The position numbers and the translations under genes were made by a program. This document shows, one piece after another, positions 36,940 to 50,609 of a stretch of DNA of 64,000 nucleotides. Origin of the DNA: Puccinellia tenuiflora. Taxonomy: Eukaryota > Streptophyta > Magnoliopsida > Poales > Poaceae. The stretch lies in contig QRDG01000844.1 of NCBI GenBank assembly GCA_012064385.1, forward strand, positions 62,001 through 126,000, given 5' to 3'. The notes below the pieces were generated by a model that searched no databases, was not told the origin of the DNA, and was given only the letters and a program-made list of their open reading frames with translations. Position 1 is the first letter of the stretch; each line of letters begins with the position of its first letter.

Positions 36940-37510
36940 TAGGGGTGGAAACGGATCGGATGCGGATCGGATAGTGCCCTTCCCACATCTGTTTCCATAT
37001 TTTTTGAACGAATACGGATACGAATTCGGATGTTGTCGAATACGAATGCGGAGCGGATGTTAATCGAATATGAATTCGGATCAGATATTTTCTCAATTCG
37101 GAACAGAAACGAATATAACAAAATAGTAGACTCGTGTCTTATAACAAGTCAACTATAGAATGAAATAATGATAATATAGATATATAATAGACATTCGTTT
37201 AGATTTCACTCATAGAATAATATATTTGATAATTTTCTTACTATTTTAGGTTGAGTAATTCCCATATCGGGCTAGAATTATCAAAATGTACCAACATAAT
37301 CTTATTCGGATACGGATATATCCATTTCCATATCCACATTTCTGTCAAAATTAAATACCATATTTGTTTTGTAATTTTTAAAACGGATTCAGATATTTAC
37401 CATTTCCATATTTATTTTGTTCGGAGTCGGATATTTACCACTTCCATTTTCAATTTCTCGAATACGAATGTCGGATTATTCGGATTATCCGCTACCAGTT
37501 CCCACCCCTA
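36940..37510. mobile_element. hAT-type MITE (571 bp)
   Basis: It begins TAGGGGTGGAAACGGATCGG and ends with the inverted ..TTCCCACCCCTA. A perfect 8-bp direct repeat ccaaagat flanks it (36932-36939, 37511-37518). The interior is rich in CGGAT/ATCCG repeats. An 8-bp target and such ends are typical of hAT non-autonomous elements. It lies inside the LINE. Confidence 0.9.
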
Positions 37511-39080
37511 CCAAAGATATGGGTCTGAATTCTACAACAGTCATGGGGCACTAAATTTTGGGAATGAGGGCTATATAAGCAGTATCTATACTTTGGAGAT
37601 TTAAATTCCCTTCATAGAAAGCATTGCATAATTGATAGAATTGGGGCTTGATCTTATTCCAGCATTTTTTCCATAAAGAAACCATTAAAACCATCAGGCC
37701 CGAGAGATTTGTCATTGAGCATATACTGAATAATCCTGCCTATCTCATCATTAGAGAAAGGTTGCTCCAGGTCCAGTAGCTCACTGTTATAGATATTATC
37801 ATAAGCTCAAATTGCATCATAGGGTTATCAGAAATACCAAGCCTATTTTTAAAAGAGTGCCATAGAATTGCTCTCTTTTGATCATGATCTGCAAATATTC
37901 TACCATCATCAGAAGTCAGGCTGGAGATATAGTTATGTCTATAATTCCTTGTTGCAATAGCATGAAAGAATTTGGTGTTCTCATACCCAACTTTTGCCCA
38001 TTTTATATTTGCTCTCTTCCTCCAATATTTTCTTTTAGCATCAAGCACATTCAAAGTATGTTGTTTCAATGCAGCTATGAAATTTCTTTCCATAAGAGAT
38101 AAAGCCCGCTGGTCTTCTAAACCATCCATAACAGCAGTCACATAACAACATACCTCAATAAGCTTATTGAGTTGAGAAAGTTTTTCCTCCATTTATTTAG
38201 TGCATTCCTAACACTTTTAAATCTGGCAGCAACATCTTGAGAAGGACTTTTATAGACACCTCTATTTCTCCAATTATTTTCAACAACCTCATTGAAACCA
38301 TCAATGTCTACCCAAAAATCCTCAAATCTGAATATATTCGATAGAGGAATAGCACTTCCAATCTTAATTTGGATGGGAATATGATCTGATGACAATCTTG
38401 CCAGGGGGTGGCCATTGTGTCAGGGTATGTTGTAGTCTATTCGACCGAGGTGAAAATCCAACCCAATCTTTCCAAAAGTGGGTCATTTTGCATGTTACTC
38501 CATGAGTATTCTTTCCCTTTGAGTGGAATTTCCTTTAAATCAAGATGTTGGATAATATTATTGAACATAAGCATATTATTGGTGTCTCCTCCTGGCATGT
38601 TCCTATTATTTGTGCTTCTCATAAGATTGGAATCACCAAGAATCATCCATAGTAAATATTAATCATAACTAAGGGAGAGAAGCCAATTGGTGAATAGGTT
38701 TCTTCCTCCATTATTAGTAGGCCCATAGATATTAGTAATAACCCATTTATTTGTGCTCATGTTGCAAGTCAGTTCCACAGATAACTCAAATTTATGTTGA
38801 TGGAGAACTTTACCAGTAAATTGTGACCCAATCCAAATAATAATCAATCCTCCTGAAAGTCCAACTGAAGGTACATATGCAAACTGATTAAATTTCCCCG
38901 GACAAAAGTTTCTCAAATATGCCTAATCAAAGTGTTCTCGTTTGGTTTCCTGTAAACATATGATATTGCAATTGCTTTCATCGATTTTCCCGTTAATATC
39001 ATCCCATCTAGTTTGCAAGTTAATACCCCTCACATTCCAATCCAAAATGCACCTGTATCTATTCATTATGAATATAAAAA
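37511..39080 (-). pseudogene. LINE endonuclease and linker
   Basis: On the minus strand from about 39065: ILDWNVRGINLQTRWDDI, then NIICLQETK (apurinic endonuclease catalytic QETK), GLSGGLIIIW, NIYGPTNN, LGDSNLMRS and SSDHIPIQI. Several stops interrupt it. This orders the LINE from right to left. Confidence 0.85.
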
Positions 39081-39738
39081 AGTGTAACAGTACTTATTGA
39101 GAATCCATCAATAAAGTACAAGGATAATCCACAAGAACATAATAAGCTGGTGAACATCGACAATGCCAACTGACAAGAATTGTTTGCTTAATAAGTTTTG
39201 TAATGTTCATTGGAATTATAACTGCATTCTGGGTTTGTTGAGCATTTATTGGGTTTGATGTTGTTTAGCTGCTAGAGAGGTGCACTTTCCTTTCCCAAAC
39301 AAAACGTATGGAACTAGACAAGGAAACAATACACATAACAAACACAACCATCATAATAGTAAACTAGTTCATAACGCAAACATTGCTGGCAATGACTAAT
39401 ACGGCTAATACATAAAACTTGAGATTCAAAATGTAAACTAGGATAAAAAAACTAGGGATAACTAGCAGTTTTCAACAGGCCTGCTCACAGCCTTGGAGAT
39501 GACAGAATCACACACTATCATTTGAACTATCATAGTTCAGAACACTTGCAGGGACTGCATCACATGTCATCTGACTGATACCAAGTACCAATAGCCTGAA
39601 GAGCGTCGAGGGGAAGGTGAGGTGTTATGCGGGGAAGGGGGAAGGTAAGGGTAGTCTAGTCGGTCCTTGCTTTGTCGGTTGCGACACAATGTTGGGCTAA
39701 GGCCTTCCTTATAACATGTGGCTGAGGCAGACAACAGG

Positions 39739-40610
39739 TCGCTCGTTGGTGTCGCTTCCTTCTTCAGGGTGTCATTCAAGCAGATTGAAAGCTCCTCCGC
39801 CTGGGAGAACTATGGGGAAAACCCCGGATCCCTCTTGGCAATGGACTTCTCTCATTCCTCACCCCTTGGAACCTTGTTCTTGGAGTTTGAACAGGCTTGT
39901 GGTAGTTAACTTACCTTTGGTGGTCATCAGAGAGAGTGTTGGCGGACGTGATCTCAAAACAGGCTTTCGCCCCACTTTATAAATAAAGCCCAACGGCCAA
40001 ACCGATACAAGATGATGAGGCGATCCTCTTACAAAGCAGATCAAAGGTAAACATAAAAAAACATGAGAAACAAACTTGCCACCGATGATTCGACACGAAA
40101 CCGAAAAAATAGATCCACGACAATGCCCCCAAGAAGGTAATCACGCCCCACGCCGCCATTGTCTAGACCGAAGTCCAAGGTATTCACCCGGATCCTTGAC
40201 ATAGAAAAGGTACCCACAATGATGCCCCCCAAGAGGGTGACTAGACCCACAGGCATTGCCACCATTGGTGCCGGAGCAGTGGGTTTTCGCCAGAAAAAAC
40301 CTTCGATCTCCGCACCCGGTCTTTCGGACCGCCCACCGTCACCGGTCCGGCTCCCAAAATGTGATTTGGGAGCTGTTGAAGTCGAAACGCCGCAGCACCA
40401 AGATCACCCGCCACCCGCTTCTCACCATCCCCATGGCCAAAAGCAGGATCATCACCACTGCCACGTTGCTCGCCGTAGAGACACCCGTACAGTCCACCTT
40501 CCGAGGCCGCCGCCTCAGCGTCCGGGATCGTTGGGGCCGAACACCGGCACGACCATCCCAATGGGGATCGGTTTATCTCTTTTATGTTAGCTACACCAAG
40601 ATTCTAAACT
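39739..40610 (+). repeat. Older repeat, right part, split by the LINE
   Basis: Continues the GC-rich repeat of 22546-22993. It contains GCTTTCGCCCCACTTTATAAA and CAAACCGATACAA at about 39963-40010. Similar text (TTTTCGTCCCGCTTTAAAAA, GGTCAAACCAATACAA) occurs at 49410-49465, so the family has at least two members here. No coding domain was identified. Confidence 0.45.
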
Positions 40611-43600
40611 CCTTTTTGCTCGAAAATGTGAAACGGTTAGTCTATGCAAAAGTGGCCCAACCAAACGATCTAGATTATGTACCATGGGCTACCACAATGT
40701 CGATTATCGAACACATAATAGGTATGCTTAATCAATCGACTCAAGATGAATGACATACACACGTGATAAGGCATGAGGTACCTTTCTCTGGAGGATATCT
40801 TGTTATGGTCTTGTTTACGTTAACACGTTATCATGTCCCTTGTCCTGTTGCAGGGCCATTCGGCTAGATTCCTTAGTCACCAAAACCTTAATTGATGCAA
40901 TGTCATATCACACAACAGATGATATACGTATGATGTGCTTATCCCCCTAGCTACTCGTTAGCATCATCAAAAAAGGTGTTAATAGTACATATGTAAATGA
41001 TTAAGGAGCAGGATAACTGACGATACTCGATGCATGATGATTATTAGATAAATAAACAAGTTTAGAAAGCTCCTAGTTAAGTAATATATACCTGGCATGG
41101 CACCTAGCTAGATCTTTCTCTGTTTCTTGATCGAGCATATCCTTAATTCAAGGGCATGCATGCATGTACATGGATCAGTACACGGCATACATTGAAAATG
41201 AATGACGATAGTACAATGTAGCATTATACTATTTGCCCATAATTGACATGTATCAACTTGAGCTTAGTATAACTATATACATTTTCTGTGGCATAATTAT
41301 CCAGAGCAGCTGGATGTATACTTTGGTTAGTCGTTATCAGTTGTTTGCAGGTGAGGCCATCACGTAATACTAATAGAAGTTAATTAAGGGACTGCATGCA
41401 TGAGCATTCTCTGACTCTGCAATATGGAGTAACAATTAGTAGTTGAACTACTCCCATAAATTAATTAAGCCATGTTGCGCGAGGAAAATAATTTATTCAG
41501 CACATGAACAGAACAACTGTGCGATTAAGCGTACAAGGACAGCCGCAGAGTATGTTGTGCTATTTCACCAATTTGTTATGGCCAAATGAAATCATTGCGC
41601 AATCATGCAGCACAACTGACAGTTTTATCAATAAATAAAAAGATGCAGCAACGGATAGTGCCTTCACGTTGCGTACACACGGTTTATAATTGCAAATTGC
41701 AATGTAGTATATTGCTAGTTAGTTGATCATCTGCATTGACATGGATATCGTATAAAGTTTGTCGTTAAATTGTTGATTTACGTAATTAAATCTTTCACTA
41801 AAAATATAGACTGTGTACGTGACAGTCACTACTCATTATCAGCATCGAGTTAGTCTCTTATAATCCATAAGTAGATGTTTGACTTTTTTTCAAGAAGAAA
41901 AATTCCTGAGAAAGGAAAAAAGATAATTTATATAAACATGCTAATAGCTAGGCTACGCTATGAGCATATGACAGAAATGTGTGCTGGATTCTCCTGCTTA
42001 ACTGTACATTTTGCATGCGATTTATTTTGATAAATTAACCTCCCTCCCTCTCTGTAAAATCAATTCCAAATTGTTTCTCATATTGTATTAACAAACAAGC
42101 TAGAAACGTACCTCTACGTAGCTGAAGATCATTAGTGCCTGCAACGATCTGTTGATTCTTTATAATTATGCCCCTTAATTAATTAGCTTGTGTTTCTGAA
42201 GGCAAGAGCATATTCAGTTGTCAGATTTTGTCCTTCAGCAATCAGCATTTATTTATGACAACATGCACAATTATGCAGGTGCCACAGCCTGTTCTCTGAG
42301 ATGATTTTGTGCTCTTAAGTCTGAACGCAGAGTAGGTTGACAAGCAGAGGATGGATGGCGTCATCTTTATGGAAAATTCACAGATGCACATTCTGATCAG
42401 TCATATGAATTAATGCACACAAAATGACACTCACCAGATACATTTTTACAGCACAGCCAAGGCAGTTCAAATGTCTCTGCAAATATATACCCATACGCTC
42501 CAGAGACAACATAGTTGCTTTATTAACACCAATTTCTCCCGTTCTCCGAAAGATTAACCACCAATATTTTGGTGATCAGAAAACCATTTTATTTGCTTAA
42601 ATATATATATCCAACTTCACTCTTGTCCCCAATCTATTGTCAGCACAAAACATATGTACAACAACACGCGACACATTTCCTTTATTTGGCTCACCTTCTT
42701 GTTGAAACAGATGTACCACACAGACAGACACGCACCTCATGATGGCATCCAAGCCAAGAGCACTTGAGCATGGAGAGCCATCGATGCACTCAATAGCGGC
42801 TGCCTGCAGATTGGCACTCTGAAATGTTGCATAGATATATACATATACCCATAGATGTGGGTTTCACTTTGCCTTGTGCTGCAGTGTCTTGGCCTGGCCA
42901 CACTTCTGCATGCCTATAAAGTGTGTGTGCACACACATACACAAACACACAAAGCATAGAGAGAGAGATACCGAAAGCTCTGCTATCTTTTCTCTCTCAT
43001 ATCTCCAATGTGGCAGGGCAGGAGGAAAAGATTGTGCATGACAAGATGTTTGGATTGGGGGAGGTCAGAGTTTTGATCATGGTTTCCTGTGACATGCCAA
43101 GGAAGATCTTGTGGACCATGCGTGCTGCATGCATGCAAGATTGGCTGCATCTTTGCATCTGCTGCAAGCCTGCAGCCATGCATACAACACTGATCATGCC
43201 ATGGAAAGACACATCACTGAATCTTTGTGAACCAGCTCAAACATAAGCTAGCTAGGGTCCTCCTCCTCTGTGTTTCAGTGTCCCCATTAAGCTTGTTCTC
43301 TGCTCTTATTTGTCTCTAGCTGTCTCTGATAAAAGCCACGTAGGTGTTGTAGCTAGTGCTCACTGCTGCCTGCTTCGCTCGCCAGCTTATAATTGCAGGG
43401 AACAGCCTTCCTTCAGACTTCCCTGTTCATGTGCTGTCTCCTTTTACTGTTTTTGTATACTTCTTTGATAGCCTAGCTAGGGGGGTAGTGTGTTCACTCC
43501 TACTCAAAGAAAAGCTTACCCAGTACAAATCTGTGCATGCACGTCTCTGAAAAGAAACATGCATTAAACCAGCATGCATGTAAAAAAGCATATGCAGATC

Positions 43601-45217
43601 ATGCACGCACACGTATGTGCGCAGCACCTAGCTAACTACTCCTATATGCAATGCACTAGTGATGCTCTGTTCCTAGACGGTTTTTTGCTTCCTGGTTTGC
43701 AGGCAAGGCCGGGGCAGGGGAAAATAATCTTAAGCTACCCGCTACAGAGCAGAAAATAAAGCTAGTCGAGGGAAATGTTTTGCTCCAGAACAAACTTGTA
43801 TCGGATATAGTTGTAGCAATCCAGAATAGGAGTAACAGATAAGAAAAGGAGGTTGACAGTACAGATGACCAAGAATAATCACATGTGCTTGCTCCAGAAT
43901 TTCCTAGCCCATCTTGTCAAATTTCCAAAATCTGACTGTTCAAGATTCTACCATATAGTAACAGTCATAATTCCACGTACATGGTACATGGATGATGGAT
44001 TTGCAAGCAGTAGCTGTTGATGCTTTCCAGCAGTAGCTGTTGACAGTAGCTAGCCAGGTAGAAGCTCTCTTTTTGTCTCATGCCATACCTCCCACTGTTT
44101 CTCTCGTGCTGCAAAAATAATTTGCTTCTGCATTTAGCTTCACATATACTGCCTATAGTACACCATATCAGCCTGAAGAATAGTACAGCATGTTGTCTGA
44201 ATCACCCAAAAAGAGAATCCCGGCTATCTCTTTTCCTTCAAAGGAAAAAGGAGAATCCAGTAAGCTTTATTAAAAGAATCACACCACATACTCCTCTCTC
44301 TCTCATCAAAGTGCAAATATACACCTGCATATTGTTTCCTAGTGCTGCAGGCTGCTGTTTGACCAGACAGAGAGTGTGTGATATAGAGTAGAGAGCCCTT
44401 TTGTTCCATGCAAGGCAATCAGACCACAGGAGCGGTACATGATGCACCAGGCATTCGCATCATAACAGGCACGACCAAGCTCTCCCCTCCTGCACGCTCT
44501 AGCCCCTAGACATGCATGCTACATTAACAACCAAACCATAACAAGACAAGCAGCTGAGTTGAGGCACATTGAACCAGAAAGACAGTGCCGTTGTTCCAGT
44601 TGAATTGAATCACATGCTTGTGCCATCCGAGCAGCATGGCACAGCATTCCTGTGCCCTGCCTTCTGAATGATAGGAGCACTTGAGCGACTGTCTTCTGCT
44701 CTCTTGATATGCACATTCCTCAGTCCTCACATCCATAATTGACCAAGGCCCAAAGCCCAGCAAGTTTCTTCTCATTGGAAAAAGGCCAACTTCCTTTTTT
44801 GAACTGCCATAAAAGCTCATCAACATCTTCATGTCCTTGCGCAGCACAACTGTAGAACCTACATAATTGCTGCACCTGATTGGGAGCCCTATAGAGATAA
44901 TTCAACATGATCATCAACAGTAGGTTATTGATCAGTAAAAGAGTGTGCAGAGCACCTTAGAGATTTAAGATCCGATCTTGTTTCGCTTGTTCCGACACTC
45001 AGTTTATGAAACTAATCCAACCAGTCTTACGGAGCATTAACAATATTTGACAGTCAAGCTGGTTTTGGAAATGGTCAATACAGGTGATGTCGAGACATGA
45101 AAAGAAGTTAATAATAAGAAGGGAATTAGTATCTACAAGATTTCTGTCGCTTACAAGGTTTCAAGTTGTAACAGGGATTCTGTTTCCTTGAATATGACAA
45201 AACAGTGTATATAAGCG
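40611..45217. other. Intergenic region without recognised genes
   Basis: About 4.6 kb of AT-rich, apparently low-copy DNA. A TATA-like CTATAAAG is at 42914-42921, followed by CA/GA repeats and a 107-codon frame (42923-43246) without any known domain. Short frames on the minus strand at 44524-44917 have no recognised motif either. GCATGCA motifs recur between 43100 and 43600. I see no gene that I can support. Confidence 0.5.
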
Positions 45218-45413
45218 TGTTATGTTTCGAACTATGGTGGATAATATAATACAAGCTGTACAAAATTCGAAGCTGCTTCAGAAAAAAAAAAGGAACAGTG
45301 GAGGGTCCTGTGGTGCACAAAAGAGCCAAACCGAGGCATGATGCACTATCAAGATGACCCAGTAAATCTTGCATACAAGTAGCAAAGTGCTCCCGTTTGT
45401 CTGTCCTCGCTGC

Positions 45414-48400
45414 TCACTGAAGCTTCTTAAGTTTGTCAACAGATGCCGGCTTCTCTTGCTCAACTGGAAAGTACTTGATTCCCACAAGATCGCCAACTTT
45501 GCTAATAACCTGAATAATTTGGATCGAATTTAATACATGATCAGGGATCTATTGTACATGATCAGTGCATCACACCGCCCATAAATGCATTCATACTGTA
45601 TCAAGCATACTCATGTGTTGAGTGAAAATGTTGCACCAAACCACCTAGGCAAATCAATGGGAGTGTGGACTTTACCTCCAAACCTTTAATAAGATCCTCC
45701 CTGGTTTGGGAAGCTGAGATGCATATCCTAGCTCTGGCAAGCAGTAGTGGCGTGGCAGGAAAGGCAACAGTAACAACAGCAACCTAGAATTACAGAACAT
45801 GCCACATTAGTAAGAGGAACATAGATATGAATTGCTTGAAGTTCTCTTACAAATTTAACTAAACGGACAGTATATTTATTGCGAATCTAATGCATGATGC
45901 GGCGCAATACGAAAACTCACATTTTGCTTCAGGCACTCCCTTGAGAATGCAGGGATTTTAGCAGGGTTGTAAAGCATGATTGGCATGACAGGCGAGTCAT
46001 TATCTCCTAGCACCTCAAAACCCATTTTCTGAAGCTCTGAACGGAAAAAATTGCTGTTCTCCCGAATCTGAGTTAGTTTCTTGGCCCCTGGTTGGAGCAA
46101 TGACTACATTAGGATTTTTCTCAAGACAAGAGACACATGGAAGGGATAAAATCTTTGATTCCTCATTCTGATATACCTCTGTTAGATCCATCTTCCCCAA
46201 GGATAACCTTTATCGCGGAGATGACCTGCTGGACTGCTGGAGGTGACATGGATGTTGCATAAATATGGGCTGGGCAAGCCTGCTTGAGGTGGTGAATAAT
46301 CTCCTAAAAAACATTGAATGGCCAACGGGTCAGATTTATCAAATCTGTATATGTTCAGTCAAGATTTGCTAAGTGAATCTTAATCATACTTTTGATGCTG
46401 CAATGTAACCTCCACACGATCCAAATGATTTTGTAAATGTTCCCATCATAATATCAACATCAGCTGGATCCACTCCCAGTAGTTCACATACACCTCTCCC
46501 TGTCTTTCCAACAGCTCCAATACTGTGTGCCTCATCTAAATATGTGTATGCCTATTAAGATGTTCAAGAATTCCAGTCAATGCTTGAATACATCATTACC
46601 AGTTTGTAATTTGGAATAGATGGTGAACACCAGTACTGTATATGCCACAAGCAATGAACTTTTGCTTTTCGTTACTATACGATGCACGGTGTTTCTATTT
46701 CTAATAAACAGCACAAGTCAGTATGCACAGTTCTCAAACCTTATATTTCTTGCAGACAGCCATAATCTCAGGGAGGTTGCACAGCTCCCCTTCCATGCTA
46801 TAAATTCCCTCAATAATCACAATTATCTTCTTCCATGGCCTGTGTGTACGAGGCTGCCCCCCTGCAATCTGCTCCCTCAATACGTCTTCCAAATGTGCAG
46901 GGTCTGGAAGAAAATAAAGGAAGCATTAAACTCCAACCCTCATCATTGAGCTAACTTGAGATGCAGGTGTTACTGAGCTTACTGTTATGTTGGAAAACCT
47001 GGACAGTAGCCCCTGAACCTCTAGCTCCATTCACTATAGAAATATGGTTCAATGAATCACTAACTATCAGTCCCCCCTGCAATTATTACAATACATTAGC
47101 TCCAGCATGTATCAGAAGAACAGAAGAAGAAAATTAATATCTTCTCACCACGTACCTTCCCAATCAAAACAGGAATGATAGCCGAGTTTGTCACATAACC
47201 CATGCCAAAAAGAATAGCAGCAGGCTTGCCAACAAATCGTGCAACCAGCTCCTCAAGCTCTGTGTGGAGCTTAGTATTTCCTAAGATCATGTACAAATCA
47301 ATTAATCTTACTTTCACTGTGTCATTAAAGTACTAAATGGGGGCAAACTACAGCATGGACATTAAGCACCTACCTCCATCAACTCGGGCACTGCAAGTAC
47401 TGGCAGAGTATTTCTTGAGCGCCTCAATAACACGAGGAGTGCAGTACTCATCTGCTGCAGCAAAACCAAGGTAGTTGTAGGAACCCAAATTAAGACACTT
47501 GGATGTTTTTGTGGTACATCTGCATTAGAGATGCATTGAATTAGAGATTAGCATTCGTCCTGGGATAACATCCGCAGAAATGCTAATTTGGTGTGGAGTT
47601 AAATGTGAGGAACACATACTGGAGTGTCTTGTTACTATCATTTGAGGTTCGCTCAACTACATCGAACCAAGCATCCGGCGCACTAGCAATAGGTCGGTTA
47701 AAACAGTCCTGCCCACCGATTAAGGAAAGCCAAACAAAAATAAGTCATCAGTGTGTATTCCAGAGGGTGCATAGCATAGAGAAGCATTGTCAATAAAAAT
47801 CAATGGATGCACATAGAAGTATGGTTTCTGACAATTATTCTGTACCCTAACTGATAAGTGGAATAGTACAAAAAACAAATGCTGAAGAATGAATAGAACA
47901 CAAAAACGCTGAAGAATGAATTGCACATTCAAGATCATTCAAAACAAGCAATAGTTTCACTTCACTCAACCATTAATTAGACATATGAACCAAAGTTTCA
48001 CTTGGGATCTCAAAATTATAGTGCAGTACTAGGTGAGGTTGTAGTGGTTTCACATAGCCTAGCAATTGATGAACCTCTAGAACTTTCAGTTGGGATAGTC
48101 TCCAACTCTCCATCATATGATCTACCTAACCAGACACCAAATTTACCACGCCCACCACTAGGGAACTAAGCAACTGACTCGGAATTACATGATCCAAGTT
48201 CCACGTCAGAAAAAAGGGGGTTTAATTCTACGAATCGTCGCGGTGGGAAGGAGATCTCTCACCTGGATGCGGAGGTAGAGGCGGCGCGTGTAGAAATCCT
48301 CGTACCCCAAGCAAATGGGCGCGTAGCCCTACGGATCAACAACACGAACAGCGTCAGCCCGCGCCCGGAGAATTAAAAAAAAAAAGACAGCAAAACAGAA

Positions 48401-48571
48401 TCTCGCCGGTCGGCCGGCCGAGCAAGTTGGGGCGGCGCAACGGACCTTGAGGTTGCTGGATTTGCCGGCGTCGAGGATCCTGCGGAAGAAATCGCGGAAG
48501 TGGCCGAAGGCAAAGAGGAGGCCGTAGCTGAAGAGGGTGGTGAGCGCGGTCAGGTATGGGAGCCTCACCAT
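45414..48571 (-). CDS. LCB2: Serine palmitoyltransferase subunit LCB2, copy A
   Basis: Twelve exons: 48571-48446, 48328-48263, 47708-47620, 47519-47374, 47280-47156, 47076-46983, 46903-46740, 46551-46390, 46303-46177, 46087-45921, 45783-45676, 45509-45414; 489 aa, the usual length. The N-terminus has a membrane helix (LTTLFSYGLLFAFGHFRDFF) and GYAPICLGYEDFYTRRLY. Then CLNLGSYNYLGF, YLDEAHSIGAVG and TFTKSFGSCGGYIAASK; the Lys of TFTKSF forms the Schiff base with PLP. LCB2 joins LCB1 at the ER to condense serine and palmitoyl-CoA, the first step of sphingolipid synthesis. All splice sites are GT-AG with consistent phases. It lies in tandem with copy B upstream, in the same orientation. Confidence 0.96.
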
Positions 48572-48754
48572 CTTCCCCCTCCTCCACGCTCCCTTCTACG
48601 CAGTGGCGGGGGCGGGGGCGGGAGCGGTACTCGTAGGCGCCAGCCCGCGCGACGTCGACGTGAGGAGGGGGGAAGTGGTCGTCAACGGCGACGAGGGGTG
48701 GCGACTGGCCAATGGTTTCCGATGGTGACTGGTTGGAACAGATTGGGATTTGGA

Positions 48755-48771
48755 GGGGGGGGGGGGGGGGG
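48755..48771 (+). repeat. 17-base G run upstream of LCB2 copy A
   Basis: An uninterrupted G homopolymer lies about 180 bp 5' of the start codon, on the strand opposite to the gene. Copy B has no such run at the matching place. Confidence 0.9.
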
Positions 48772-48925
48772 CGGTGAGATTAATGGGGGCGGTGCCTGCC
48801 GGTGCGTTTGTTTGTTTGAACGTGGACGGCGACGCGACGAGACGACAGAAGGGGCCAACGCGTCACTCACGCGGTAGGGGGTCCGACTAAAACTCACCCG
48901 CGAAGCACCGGATCGCCACAAGCAC

Positions 48926-50411
48926 CTCGTCGATTTCGAAGAAACTTCATATATACAGATCAATTTTTTTTAACAAGACCACAGCTCAAATAAAGTTCCT
49001 TCTTTTCTTTTTTGCGAACGTAGTTTTGAGCAATTCATCATCTTTTTTAATACAAAAATGTGATTTTTTGGAGTTACCCTGTACGTTTTGTTTGTGGTGA
49101 TGGCTTAGTCACTGATGACGGCATCAAAGTCCACGTTTGACTATTCCTTGATGGAAGACTCTTACATAAGGATACTCGTCATCATATCTTCGTCGATAAT
49201 ATGAAAACAGAATCTGCGTAGAATATATCGTGTATTCTTTTTAGATATTATGTATATCTAATTTTTTCTAATCAAATTGATCCACTTATTCATTTTAGTT
49301 GATCACCCTACGCACATAATCCTCCGAACTTAATCGGTGATGGCTAAGGCCAGCTTAAAAACATGTGCTAAATAATTCAACTCTGACTCTCACTCTCTCG
49401 AAAGAGGTTTTCGTCCCGCTTTAAAAATTAAAAATAAAATCTAAGCGGTCAAACCAATACAAAATAAAGAGAAAAGTCACCATGCAAACTGGTCGAAAGA
49501 AGCAAAAAAAAAAAAAAAAAAAACATCCCACATGAAGGCGAGGCCGCCATCCACTCGAATCCATATATGAATACTCAACCCGGTGGAAAGGGCCATCTTT
49601 CCAGCACAGACCTCCAGATCTTGACCAGGAATTTGCCACCGCCGAAGCCACTCCAACGCCAGGATCACCAACCGCCATGCCCCTTGCCATCCACGTGGCC
49701 AAACGGGGCGAAGAAATCCAGCCTCACCTTCCAGGCCGACGCCCCGACGTCCAAGGGTCCGAACCCCGCACCACCAACAGGTACACAACGACCAACCGCC
49801 GGAGAAGAGGGAGTGAAGGTGCCTCCTTCCCCATCCTAAACCGACCCCAACCACACGATCACATGCAGAACTCCACGAATCCTGCCTGGATCAAAGGTCG
49901 CCATTATTATCGTGCTCATCAATCTTCTTATTCATGTTCATCAACCACTTTGTGTTTTCAACATCCATGAGGCTAGCATCTTGAAACATGATTCTCAACT
50001 CCTCTGTGAACCTCGCAAGACTCACTTCCTCCTGCATGAAGTAATCCGAAATGTGCCATTCTGACGGGGCGTTCTTTGTGTGGGTGTGGGTGCTAAAGTG
50101 GATGCGCCTCCGCATCACCCCTCTCAGCAGCCTCCTCTTTCTCCATCTGCTCGCGGACGCACTGTCGGGCGTGCCTACCGTAGGGGCGAGGGTGATTCGG
50201 GGTGGGTTCGGTCTGTAAGATCCGACATGGTGGGCGTGTCGGGAAGCGTTCGATCAGCCCCAGTTCCGCCCCACCCATATGGGCTGGGTATGAGGGTTGC
50301 CGAATAGCCTAGATATTTGGGCTGAGTCGGAGGTCCAGTTGGGAGGCCATTTTTTGTCCAGTGTCCATGCGGACAGCCAGGACCTATGGGGGGGGGTGGT
50401 GTCCAATTGGT
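48926..50411. other. Spacer between the LCB2 copies
   Basis: It contains AT-rich DNA (48960-49400), a repeat related to 39963-40560 at 49405-49840 with a 20-A run near 49506, and a region at 49890-50120. On the minus strand the last has a short frame with LARFTEELRIMFQDASLMD of unknown origin, perhaps transposon-associated. GC-rich text with GGGGGGGGGT follows to 50400. No host gene is seen. Confidence 0.5.
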
Positions 50412-50609
50412 ATTATGTTTCGAACTATGATGGATGGTAATAGAAGCGGTACAAAATTCGAAACTGCTTCAGAAAAAGAAGAAAAGTGAATGGTCCTGAG
50501 GTGCACAAAAAAGCCAAACCGAGGCGTGATGCACTATCGAGATGACCCAGTAGATCGTGCATTCGTGCATATAAGCAGCAAACTGCTCCCCCTTGTGTGT
50601 TCTCACTGC

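Larger units (their letters stand above)
22994..39725 (-). mobile_element. L1-type LINE, inactive, split by two later insertions
   Basis: The element reads on the minus strand. The poly-A tail is the T-run at 22994-23006. Pieces are 39725-37511, 36939-35663 and 23619-23007; between them sit a hAT MITE and a Tat gypsy element. Endonuclease, reverse transcriptase and a C-terminal zinc-knuckle-like region are recognisable in order. Many stops and frameshifts break it. A degenerate target duplication is proposed (22980-22993 with 39726-39738). The part at 39100-39725 has no clear ORF1. Confidence 0.8.
45218..48925 (-). repeat. Duplication unit A around LCB2
   Basis: Homology with 50412-61242 begins at the GTTATGTTTCGAACTATG-like text 3' of the gene (45220 and 50414) and ends near GCGAAGCACCGGATCGCCAC in the promoter (48900-48920 and 61213-61233). 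The unit thus carries the full gene and about 350 bp of promoter. Confidence 0.85.

Noticed and set aside
43110..43185. Possible microRNA hairpin with GGCTGCA / TGCAGCC arms
   Set aside because: The stem is only about 7 bp without large bulges and matches no plant microRNA family that I know.
42923..43246. A 107-codon frame behind a TATA-like box
   Set aside because: No known domain, no splice partner and low coding bias; kept only as a remark in the intergenic entry.
44524..44917. Minus-strand frames of 65-107 codons downstream of LCB2-A
   Set aside because: No recognisable motif and no splice logic; could be chance.
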